Source: Pirellulaceae bacterium (lineage in GTDB: Bacteria > Planctomycetota > Planctomycetia > Pirellulales > Pirellulaceae). From it: a DNA stretch of 64,000 bases. Below the pieces are notes generated by a model that had not been told where the DNA came from, made no database searches, and was given only the letters and a program-made list of their open reading frames with translations. Position 1 is the stretch's first letter. Each line of letters begins with the position of its first letter. Positions 52,310-60,461 of the stretch are shown in pieces. The position numbers and the translations under genes were made by a program. The stretch is from contig JAHBXT010000003.1 of NCBI GenBank assembly GCA_019636385.1, forward strand, positions 620,001 to 684,000, written 5' to 3'.

Positions 52310-52930
52310 ATGGATCAATTAGGGGAACTGACTAGCCTGTTTATTCGCGCGGTGTTCATCGAGAATTTGGCGCTTTCTTTCTTCTTGGGAATGTGCACAT
52401 TTATTGCGGTCTCCAAGAGCGTGAAGACGGCTATTCAATTGGGAATTGCCGTGATCGTTGTCCAGGCGTTGACCGTACCTTTGAACAATCTGCTGTTTCA
52501 GCATGTGCTGAAAGAGGGCGCTTTGGCTGGTTTATTGGGCCAGAGCTACGCTACGGTGGATCTGTCGTTTCTGGGGTTGATCACCTACATCGGAGTGATC
52601 GCGGCCAGTGTGCAGCTTCTGGAGATGATCTTGGATCGCTTCGTTCCAGCTTTGTACAACACGCTGGGGATTTTTCTGCCGTTGATCACCGTGAACTGTG
52701 CCATCTTAGGTGGCACGCTGTTTATGGAGCAACGCGACTACAACTTTGTCGAGAGCGTCGTCTACGGACTTGGCTCGGGTTTCGGTTGGGCGCTGGCGAT
52801 TGTCTGTTTGGCTGCAGTTCGCGAAAAGCTGCGTTACGCCGACATTCCGGCGGGCCTGCGAGGTTTAGGAATTACGTTCATAACGGTGGGCTTGATCGCT
52901 ATGGCGTTCATGGCCTTCTCCGGTATGTAG
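52310..52930 (+). CDS. nqrE: Na+-translocating NADH:quinone reductase subunit E
   Basis: 206 residues, about six membrane segments. Family marks are FIENLALSFFLGMCTFIAVS, LEMILDRFVPALYNTLGIFLPLI and TVNCAILGGTLFMEQRDY. The cysteine in NCAILGG pairs with the NqrD one at the iron site. It lies five bases after nqrD. It is followed by a gap of about 126 bases before nqrF, larger than elsewhere in the operon. Confidence 0.96.
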   Translation: MDQLGELTSLFIRAVFIENLALSFFLGMCTFIAVSKSVKTAIQLGIAVIVVQALTVPLNNLLFQHVLKEGALAGLLGQSYATVDLSFLGLITYIGVIAASVQLLEMILDRFVPALYNTLGIFLPLITVNCAILGGTLFMEQRDYNFVESVVYGLGSGFGWALAIVCLAAVREKLRYADIPAGLRGLGITFITVGLIAMAFMAFSGM

Positions 52931-53056
52931 CGGTGTTCGCCAGCACGCGGCGGCTGAATTGGCTTGGCCCGTGCTTGGTTGGCGCGGTTACCAGTGGCGG
53001 TTACAGTTTAGAGTTTGACTAAGAATTCGCGGGGTCTCCTTTTGGAGCGGGTGGTT

Positions 53057-54343
53057 ATGGTCACAAGTGACGCAGTAGTGTTAGCTGAAGCTGTGGCGGC
53101 TGTTGCCGCACCGGCGGCACCCAATACGATCATTGTTGGCGTAGTTGCCTTTACGTCTGTGGTCTTGGCTCTGGTGGCCGTGATCTTAGTCGCTAGACGA
53201 TCGCTGACGCCTTCGGGCAATGTAACGCTAGAGATCAACGAATCCAAGAAATTGTCGGTTCCGTGCGGTGGCAAGCTGCTGGGCGCTCTGGCCGATCAAG
53301 GCATCTTCGTTTCTAGCGCCTGTGGCGGCGGCGGAACTTGTGCTCAATGCAAAGTCAAAGTTCACTCCGGCGGCGGCGATATTCTGGATACCGAACGCTC
53401 CCATATCAACAATCGCGATGCCAAGGCGGGTTATCGATTGAGTTGCCAGGTGGCCGTCAAGCAGGATATGAAGATCGAAGTGCCGCATGAGGTTTTCGAG
53501 ACCAAGAAATGGCGCTGTAAAGTGCGGTCCAACGACAACGTGGCTACCTTCATCAAGGAGTTGGTGTTGGAGTTGCCGCCTGGCGAGCAAGTCGATTTTA
53601 AGTCCGGCGGCTATATTCAGATCGAAGCTCCACCACATTCGGTGGCATACAAGGACTTCATAATTGATCAAAGGTTCCACGAAGACTGGGATAAGTACAA
53701 CGTCTGGAGGTATGTTTCCAAAGTCGACGAACCGGTGATTCGCGCCTATTCAATGGCCAATTACCCTGGGGAGAAGGGCATCATCATGCTGAATGTTCGC
53801 GTGGCCTCCCCGCCTCCGCGAGCACCCGAAGGGACGCCTCCTGGCAAAATGAGTTCCTACATTTTTGGACTCAAGCCCGGCGATGAAGTTACCATTTCGG
53901 GACCATATGGTGAATTCTTTATTAAAGACACGCAAAACGAAATGGTTTACATCGGTGGTGGCGCCGGCATGGCACCGCTCCGCAGCCATATTTTCGAGCT
54001 ATTTCGGAACCTCAAGACCAACCGCAAGGTGTCTTATTGGTATGGCGGTCGCAGTACGCGCGAGCTGTTCTACATTGACCATTTCCGAGCTATCGAGAAG
54101 GAATTCCCCAATTTTTCGTTCCACATCGCGTTATCCGAACCCAAGCCGGAAGACAATTGGACCGGTTACGTGGGGTTCATTCACCAAGTCGTCCGCGATA
54201 ACTATCTCTCCAAGCACCCAGCGCCAGAGGACATCGAGTACTATCTTTGCGGACCGCCAATGATGAACGACGCGGTGTTCAAGATGTTGGATGACATGGG
54301 CGTCGAGAGAGACAATATTGCCTACGACGATTTCGGCGGATAG
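53057..54343 (+). CDS. nqrF: Na+-translocating NADH:quinone reductase subunit F
   Basis: 428 residues. A membrane segment near 27-48 (IIVGVVAFTSVVLALVAVIL), a 2Fe-2S ferredoxin domain (SACGGGGTCAQCK and a later Cys), an FAD domain with RAYSMANYPGE and GPYGEFF, and an NADH domain with YIGGGAGMAPLRSH and YLCGPPMM. It is the entry point of electrons from NADH. ATG at 53057 is preferred over the upstream TTG at 53015: a GGAGCGG sits about 10 bases ahead of it. Last gene of the operon, before the dehydratase. Confidence 0.95.
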   Translation: MVTSDAVVLAEAVAAVAAPAAPNTIIVGVVAFTSVVLALVAVILVARRSLTPSGNVTLEINESKKLSVPCGGKLLGALADQGIFVSSACGGGGTCAQCKVKVHSGGGDILDTERSHINNRDAKAGYRLSCQVAVKQDMKIEVPHEVFETKKWRCKVRSNDNVATFIKELVLELPPGEQVDFKSGGYIQIEAPPHSVAYKDFIIDQRFHEDWDKYNVWRYVSKVDEPVIRAYSMANYPGEKGIIMLNVRVASPPPRAPEGTPPGKMSSYIFGLKPGDEVTISGPYGEFFIKDTQNEMVYIGGGAGMAPLRSHIFELFRNLKTNRKVSYWYGGRSTRELFYIDHFRAIEKEFPNFSFHIALSEPKPEDNWTGYVGFIHQVVRDNYLSKHPAPEDIEYYLCGPPMMNDAVFKMLDDMGVERDNIAYDDFGG

Positions 54344-54352
54344 ACCAAGTCG

Positions 54353-56044
54353 ATGACGCAGCCTCTGAATTGGAACAGTCGCTTTCTGACGCAAGGTTGG
54401 CAGCGCTCGATCACCGCTTTCTACTACGGTCTGGGTATGACCGAAGCCGAGTTCGATCGGCCGCAAATTGGAATTGGCGTGCCCCTGCTGGAAGGCAACA
54501 TCTGCAATGTTCATGCCTATGAATTGGCACGACTGATTGCTGACGGCTGTCGGCAAGCTGGCATGTTTGGCTTCCCATTCGGAACGCCTGGGGTCAGCGA
54601 CAATATCACTCAAGGTCACGATGGCGGCAACGCGAGTCTGGTATCGCGCAACGTAATCGCCAACTGCTCTGAATTGGTTGTTACTTCGCATTATTACGAT
54701 GCGCTTGTGGGTATGCACCATTGCGACAAGAATGGTCCGGGCTTTGCCATGGCCCTGGCGCGCACCAACTTTCCGGGCCTGATTGTCAGTGGTGGCAGCA
54801 TCATGCCGGGGTGTCACCAGGGTCGCAATGTCACCATCTTGGATGTCTACGATTCGCAGGCTCAGGCCAATGTCGGCGCCATCTCACAGTCCGAGGCCGA
54901 TGCGATTCGTCGCGTGGCCTGTCCCGGACCCGGCGGCTGTGGTATCGCCGCCTCCTTCAACACCTGGGGCATCTTACTTGAGGCCGTGGGGTTGATGTTG
55001 CCCTACAGCAGTTCGATACCGGCGGTTGACCCAGCAAAACGACAAGAATGTCTGGAAGTGGGCGCGGCGGTGCGGCGACTATTAGAAATGAATCTGCGTC
55101 CGCGCGATATTGTGACTCGTCAGTCTCTGCGCAACGCAGCGGCAACGATCGCCGCCATCGGTGGCTCGACCAACGGCGTGCTGCACCTGTTGGCGCTGGC
55201 TCGAGAAGCTCAGGTACCATTGAGTCTGCGCGAGGTGCAAGAGATATTTCGCAACACACCCATCCTGTGCAGTTTTGCGCCACGCGGTGATCAGACGATG
55301 GTGGATTTGCATCATCTGGGTGGAACGCCGGTACTGTTGAAACACTTGTTGAAGGCAGGTCTGTTGGACGGCAGTTGCCTGACCGTAACTGGCCGCACCT
55401 TAGCCGACAACTTGAAAGACGTCCCCGATGTGCCGCGCCAGCAGAAGTTGATGGCACCTATCGGCCAGCCGTTTAAGCCTTATGCCGACATGCAGATTTG
55501 TTTTGGCAACTTGGCTCCACAGGGGATTGTCTTCAAAGTCAGTAGCTTACAGGCTCCGCAATTTCGGGGCACTGCCATCTGCTTTGATGATGCGCGCCGT
55601 GTAGCCGAAGCCGTTCAATCGCGACGCATTCAAGCCGGCAATGTGATCGTGCTGCGTTATCTTGGACCAGTAGCCAGCGGGATGCCTGAAGTTCTGATTG
55701 CGTCAGCGGCGCTGGCGGTTCCGGAATTAGACGGCAAGGTAGCACTGGTTTCGGATACGCGCGTCTCAGGTGTTTCTCACGGCGCCATTGGCGTACACTG
55801 TTCGCCCGAAGCTGCAGTGGGAGGGCCTATTGCACTGGTCGAGGACGGTGATGAAATTAGCTTTGACGTGCAAGCCGGTACCATTACGCTGCACGTCAGC
55901 GATCAACAGTTAGCTCAGCGCCGCGCCGCCTGGCGTGCGCCCAAGCTCGATCACACGCGTTGTTATCTGGCCGACTTCGCAGCCACAGTCGCCCAAGCCC
56001 ACGACGGCTGCGTCAGCCGCGCGATCTTGTTAGTCGAGCAATGA
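54353..56044 (+). CDS. divergent IlvD/Edd-family dehydratase
   Basis: 563 residues. Iron-sulphur cysteines are at 51 (GNICNVH), 124 (HHCDKNGPG) and 196 (PGGCGIAASF), matching the positions of dihydroxy-acid dehydratase. GGSTNGVLHL and SDTRVSGVSHGAIGVH correspond to family motifs GGSTNAVLHL and SDGRMSG. Several usual residues differ, so its substrate may be a sugar acid (6-phosphogluconate-type or xylonate) or dihydroxy-acid; it is not called ilvD here. It begins 9 bases after nqrF and could be read through from the nqr operon. Its end overlaps the convergent rfbA by 15 bases. Confidence 0.88.
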   Translation: MTQPLNWNSRFLTQGWQRSITAFYYGLGMTEAEFDRPQIGIGVPLLEGNICNVHAYELARLIADGCRQAGMFGFPFGTPGVSDNITQGHDGGNASLVSRNVIANCSELVVTSHYYDALVGMHHCDKNGPGFAMALARTNFPGLIVSGGSIMPGCHQGRNVTILDVYDSQAQANVGAISQSEADAIRRVACPGPGGCGIAASFNTWGILLEAVGLMLPYSSSIPAVDPAKRQECLEVGAAVRRLLEMNLRPRDIVTRQSLRNAAATIAAIGGSTNGVLHLLALAREAQVPLSLREVQEIFRNTPILCSFAPRGDQTMVDLHHLGGTPVLLKHLLKAGLLDGSCLTVTGRTLADNLKDVPDVPRQQKLMAPIGQPFKPYADMQICFGNLAPQGIVFKVSSLQAPQFRGTAICFDDARRVAEAVQSRRIQAGNVIVLRYLGPVASGMPEVLIASAALAVPELDGKVALVSDTRVSGVSHGAIGVHCSPEAAVGGPIALVEDGDEISFDVQAGTITLHVSDQQLAQRRAAWRAPKLDHTRCYLADFAATVAQAHDGCVSRAILLVEQ

Positions 56045-56890
56045 CTGTAAATACCGTCCGTAGCCGCTATGTTGCGTTAGGGCGGCCAGGCGTAGCAGTT
56101 GAGCGTTATCGATGAAGCCTTGGCGCCAGGCGACCTCTTCGACGCAGCCGATCTTCAACCCCTGGCGCTGCTCGACGACGTGCACGAATTCGCTGGCTTG
56201 CAACAGTGATGCGAAGGTGCCGGTATCCAACCAGGCGGTACCGCGCCCCAGCAATCGAACTTGCAGCTCGCCCATTTCAAGATATCGCCGATTGACGTCG
56301 GTAATTTCATATTCGCCGCGCTGTGAGGGCTTAAGAGACTTAGCGATGTCGATGACACGATTGTCATAGAAGTATATGCCCGGCACGGCAAAGTCGGATT
56401 TGGGCTGCGCGGGTTTCTCTTCAATCGAGATGGCTTGCTGGCGCTGGTCGAATTCTACAACGCCATACCGCTCGGGGTCGGCCACGCGGTAGGCGAATAC
56501 AATGCCACCCTGAGGATCGCTGCAACTGGCCAGCGTCTTGGCAAGTCCCGCACCGTAAAAAATGTTATCGCCCAAGATGAGCGCGCACTTGTCGTCACCA
56601 ATGAATTCTTGACCAATCACAAATGCCTGCGCCAATCCATTGGGTACCAATTGCGGTTGATACTCGAATCGACAGCCCACATCGGATCCGTCGCCCAGCA
56701 GTTGTTCGAAGAGCGGCAAGTGCTCGGGCGTGGAGATGATCAGCACGTCGCGAATGCCAGCTAACATCAGGGCTGACAACGGATAATAGATCATCGGTTT
56801 GTCGTAGACTGGCAGCAACTGTTTGCTGATCGCCCGTGTTAGAGGATAGAGTCGGGTGCCCGAACCGCCCGCCAGGATAATACCTTTCAA
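56030..56890 (-). CDS. rfbA: glucose-1-phosphate thymidylyltransferase
   Basis: 286 residues. The nucleotide-binding start GIILAGGSGTRLYPLT, the PVYDKPMIYYPL stretch, LGDNIFYG and GIYFYDNRVIDIAK, and WLDTGTF are all typical of RmlA. It makes dTDP-glucose from dTTP and glucose-1-phosphate, the first step to dTDP-rhamnose and related sugars. It lies first among the minus-strand glycan genes seen here (read right to left it is the last). RmlB and RmlC are not in the window. Confidence 0.95.
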   Translation of the reverse strand: MKGIILAGGSGTRLYPLTRAISKQLLPVYDKPMIYYPLSALMLAGIRDVLIISTPEHLPLFEQLLGDGSDVGCRFEYQPQLVPNGLAQAFVIGQEFIGDDKCALILGDNIFYGAGLAKTLASCSDPQGGIVFAYRVADPERYGVVEFDQRQQAISIEEKPAQPKSDFAVPGIYFYDNRVIDIAKSLKPSQRGEYEITDVNRRYLEMGELQVRLLGRGTAWLDTGTFASLLQASEFVHVVEQRQGLKIGCVEEVAWRQGFIDNAQLLRLAALTQHSGYGRYLQSLLD

Positions 56891-56911
56891 AATTGTGTCT
56901 CCTCAGTGGGG

Positions 56912-59404
56912 TTACGGTTCGACGTAAGGCTGCTGCTGTTCATACAGGCGAATCTGCGCGCCAAGTGATGTTTGCAACTGTGAATTACCGGCTTGCTCGG
57001 CCAACTGCAAGGCTTGCTGACCGGTCGCGACAGCTTGGTCAAACTGTCCACTGGCCGCATAGGCAGCAGCTAAAGTTGACAGCAACTGGGCATCGGGCTG
57101 GTCGAGCAGCTTCTGCGCTTGGGTAACCAGCTCGATGGCTCGCGATGGATTGCGAACTGCCGAGTCGCGGTGGGTGGACAACAGCCATGCCAAGTTGTTG
57201 TTCGCGGGAACGTTGTCCGGCCACAGCTCGATTGCTCGCTGATAGCTGTGCATCACTACAGTTGCGTCATCGGATTTACTATCCAGTTCCGCAAGTCGCA
57301 TGTAGACTCCTGATAAGAAGCGCTTGGCGTCGGGCCGTTCATTGCCGGACAACTGCCTGATGATCTCCTGCAGTTGGCTACGAGCCGCGTCGCCTTGGTC
57401 TAATTGGTCTAGTATCCCGACCAGTTGCATTCTAGCGCTGAAGTGCGTCGGGATGTCGCGAATCAACTGCTGTAACGTATCGGCGGCGGCCGGCAATTTG
57501 CCAGCCGCAGCCAAAGCGCGAGCTAGCAGTTCGATGGCGGCGACATCCTGCGGATTCGCGCTGAGCAATTTGCGAATTCGTTGTTCCGCCTGAGTTGTCT
57601 GTTCCATTTGCAACTCTATTTCAGCCGCTGCGCGCAGCAAATCCGGGTGATCCGGCTCGCGGAGCAGAGCTAACTCGAATTTTTCCAAGCCTGCCTGAGG
57701 TCGTCCCGACTTAGCAAGTGCAACTCCCCAGTTGGCCAGTGTGGTGCGCCAGGCGGCGTCGGGATGTACCTTGGTTAGTAAGCGCGAAGCGGCCGCAAAT
57801 TGATCGGCAGCATCAAAATAGCGCCCTGTATCTAATAACACCCACCCATAATTGACGTGAACCATCGGCAAGTCAGGACGCAATTGGATCGCCCGTTGCA
57901 GCTTGGGTAGTGCTCGCCCCGTATCCCCCAAGGCATGCAGCGCCCGACCATGGGTCGTTAAGAACAGGCCATCTTCGTCGTCCCATTGCTCAGATTGGCG
58001 GCAGTGAAACTCGCAGCGCTGATAGTCTTCATTTACCAGGTAATGTTCGGCCAGATAGCGATGGGCTAGCCAATTTCGTTCGGTATTGGCTGCTGCATCC
58101 GAGAACAGCGTTACCGTGTCCTGCCACTTCTCCGCGCGCCGGAAGGTCATCCAGCCTAGCCCGACGGCCATGATAATACCCGCTATTGACAATCCAGATA
58201 GCGTTAGCCAGCGGTTCTGAGAATGTTTCACAGAATCATACAGCATCCATGCCAATGCAATCCACAGTCCCCAAAAGGGAATGTAAACGTAACGATCAGC
58301 GACTGCATGGGCGCCGATATGGACGATCCCGATCATGGGGATCATCGTCCCCAAGTACCACAACCAGCCAACTAGTAAGTAACGTCGCCGCTGCCCATAC
58401 CAACCGCACACTGCGGTCACTGTAATTAACAGCATCAAACAGCCCGCGACCTTGAGTGCATGATTGTCGATGCCGTACAGAGGATACAGCACAGACAATT
58501 TCACTGGCCAAACCATCATCCGCAGATACTCGACGTAGGACACGACGACATTGGCCAGGCGCTCTTGGAATGGATACTTGCTCGACTGGGCGATCGCGTT
58601 GTCTTGTGCATACAATGTCAACAGGCTGGTGGCCATCGCCATGACGATTAGGGGAATTTTGTCCGGTAGCAGGTGCCACCAGCCTCTTATCAGGTCGACA
58701 GCACTTGGCCATCCACTTCGCAGCTCCTTTTGGAAAGGCGATCTTCGCAATGGCCAGAAATCGAGCAGAAGCAACGTCAATGGTAGGGTGACCATCGTCG
58801 GCTTGGCCATCAGCGATAATGCATACAGGCCGATACACCCCGCATAATCAATCATGCGCGAGCGTTCGGTCCAGCGTGCGTAGCTCCAAATTGATAGGAT
58901 TGTAAACAAGGTGCTTAGGACAGTCTTCCGTTGAGCGACCCAAGCAACCGATTCCACATTCAAGGGATGCACTGCAAACATCGTAGCCACAAGTATGCTG
59001 GGTAGCACGGTACCAGTCAGTCGTTTAAGCAACAGAAAGAGCAATACGACGTTCGCTGCGTGCAAGCCGACATTGACGGCGTGGTGAAATTCTGCACGCG
59101 GGCCAAACAGGCTTACATCCAGCATGTGGCTGATCCATGTCAATGGATGCCAATTGCTCGCAGATCTGGCGTCGCTAAACGCCCATAAGATGTTTGGGAT
59201 AGACAGGCCCGACAGTACTCGTGCATTACCAAAGACGTAGGTTTGATCGTCGTAGTTGACAAATTCTGCGAAATACGCTGGTATGTAGCTGACCACAGTC
59301 AGCAGTACCAACGCACAGCACAATACAATCACTATCCATCTGTCAGCCAACGGTAGACTGGTTGATGGTTGAGCGGGCCGTGCTGGTTTCTTTCGCTTAG
59401 GCAT
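56912..59404 (-). CDS. TMTC-like GT-C membrane glycosyltransferase fused to TPR repeats (paralog 2)
   Basis: 830 residues from MPKRKKPARPAQP, which matches the start of paralog 3 (MPKRKKKHNQ). The membrane half has NYDDQTYVFGNARVL, NWHPLTWISHMLD, FHHAVNVGLHAANVVLL, AVHPLNVESVAWVAQRK and ADRYVYIPFWG. The TPR half runs from about 450 to the end with NNLAWLLSTHRDSAVRNPS. It is predicted to transfer a sugar from a lipid carrier, with TPR parts binding partner proteins. The frame is open to 59464 upstream. Lies between rfbA and the RmlD-like gene. Confidence 0.88.
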   Translation of the reverse strand: MPKRKKPARPAQPSTSLPLADRWIVIVLCCALVLLTVVSYIPAYFAEFVNYDDQTYVFGNARVLSGLSIPNILWAFSDARSASNWHPLTWISHMLDVSLFGPRAEFHHAVNVGLHAANVVLLFLLLKRLTGTVLPSILVATMFAVHPLNVESVAWVAQRKTVLSTLFTILSIWSYARWTERSRMIDYAGCIGLYALSLMAKPTMVTLPLTLLLLDFWPLRRSPFQKELRSGWPSAVDLIRGWWHLLPDKIPLIVMAMATSLLTLYAQDNAIAQSSKYPFQERLANVVVSYVEYLRMMVWPVKLSVLYPLYGIDNHALKVAGCLMLLITVTAVCGWYGQRRRYLLVGWLWYLGTMIPMIGIVHIGAHAVADRYVYIPFWGLWIALAWMLYDSVKHSQNRWLTLSGLSIAGIIMAVGLGWMTFRRAEKWQDTVTLFSDAAANTERNWLAHRYLAEHYLVNEDYQRCEFHCRQSEQWDDEDGLFLTTHGRALHALGDTGRALPKLQRAIQLRPDLPMVHVNYGWVLLDTGRYFDAADQFAAASRLLTKVHPDAAWRTTLANWGVALAKSGRPQAGLEKFELALLREPDHPDLLRAAAEIELQMEQTTQAEQRIRKLLSANPQDVAAIELLARALAAAGKLPAAADTLQQLIRDIPTHFSARMQLVGILDQLDQGDAARSQLQEIIRQLSGNERPDAKRFLSGVYMRLAELDSKSDDATVVMHSYQRAIELWPDNVPANNNLAWLLSTHRDSAVRNPSRAIELVTQAQKLLDQPDAQLLSTLAAAYAASGQFDQAVATGQQALQLAEQAGNSQLQTSLGAQIRLYEQQQPYVEP

Positions 59405-59468
59405 AGATGGAACTGGAGAGCAACAGTGAGTTTTGGGGTACGAGTGACCGCCTGTGGGGCGCAATAAG

Positions 59469-60338
59469 TTAGTTCACGGACCAATTCTCCAACGCTCGAA
59501 TAATTGCCGCGCGGACCGGCAACATCTCGATGCCGGTGGCCAAAAGCTTTGAAGTGTCCAGCACGCAGTTGGAGCGTGGTGTCTTAGCCGCTAGACGCAT
59601 GAATTCCTGTTCACTTTCGAAAAACTGGAAGCGCTTGTTAGGACGGAGTAATTGCTGAATCAGTTCGACCACCTCAGCCGTCGTAATCGAACCTGGATTG
59701 GTAATATTGTAGGTTCCAAACGGAACCTGCCTCTGCCAGCACTCCCAGCACACTCGCACGAAATCGTCTAGATCAGTCACGGAATTGCGAGCGTCCAGCA
59801 AGCGATCGTAGCTGAGCAATTTCGAGAGATAGTTTCTACTTGAATGCTGATGATTAAATGGTATTCGCAAGCGCCAAATGTACGTCTGCGAACTTCCGCT
59901 CAGGAGTTCTTCGCCCAGTGCCTTGCAGCCTGAATAGAAGCTGCAGTTGTTGTGTCGAAAGTCAAAGTTGGGTGGATCGGCTTCGGTAAACCCAGAACCA
60001 TCGGGGCGTGCGCCGCTATAAATGCAGCCCGACGAAATGTGCCCCCATGCCAGATTATTGGCCTCGCAAACCTGCCGAACGACGCCGGGCAGAACGCTGT
60101 TTCCCGACAAGCATTCCGTCCTGTGCAACTCGCAAGCGTCGACATTGGGTTTGCCGGTATAGCCTGCAGCATTGATCAGAAAATCTGGACGCAACTCACG
60201 GACTATTTGGTCTAAATTCTCGAGCGCATAGTTGCGGGTATCCCGACGCGAAAGACCGCGATAGGCGACCCCCCTGGAATCGAGAAAGCGAGTGAGGGCC
60301 GAGCCCACATAGCCGCTGCTGCCAAGAATCAGAAGCAT
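59469..60338 (-). CDS. NAD(P)-dependent RmlD-like sugar reductase
   Basis: 289 residues. It has the Rossmann start LLILGSSGYVGSALTRFLD, DFLINAAGYTGKPNVDACE, and the catalytic pair in HISSGCIYSG and SFYSGCKALGEELL (YxxxK near residue 134). This is the extended SDR fold of dTDP-4-dehydrorhamnose reductase. An atypical long middle (LRIPFNHQHSSRNYLSK) and a late TPRSNCVLDTSKL, the RmlD substrate signature, support the class. The proper substrate may not be rhamnose. It sits between the two TMTC-like genes, 65 bases from the start of the upstream one. Confidence 0.85.
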   Translation of the reverse strand: MLLILGSSGYVGSALTRFLDSRGVAYRGLSRRDTRNYALENLDQIVRELRPDFLINAAGYTGKPNVDACELHRTECLSGNSVLPGVVRQVCEANNLAWGHISSGCIYSGARPDGSGFTEADPPNFDFRHNNCSFYSGCKALGEELLSGSSQTYIWRLRIPFNHQHSSRNYLSKLLSYDRLLDARNSVTDLDDFVRVCWECWQRQVPFGTYNITNPGSITTAEVVELIQQLLRPNKRFQFFESEQEFMRLAAKTPRSNCVLDTSKLLATGIEMLPVRAAIIRALENWSVN

Positions 60339-60461
60339 AGCAGCCTCGCAGAAGCCAGACCATTGAGCCTAATTTGTTGTAGTAGCAAACGTACTGGTGC
60401 GAATTGAACGTTTGTGTTCCTATTTTGTCGGCAATGGATGCGGTGTTCAAACGGCATGCGC

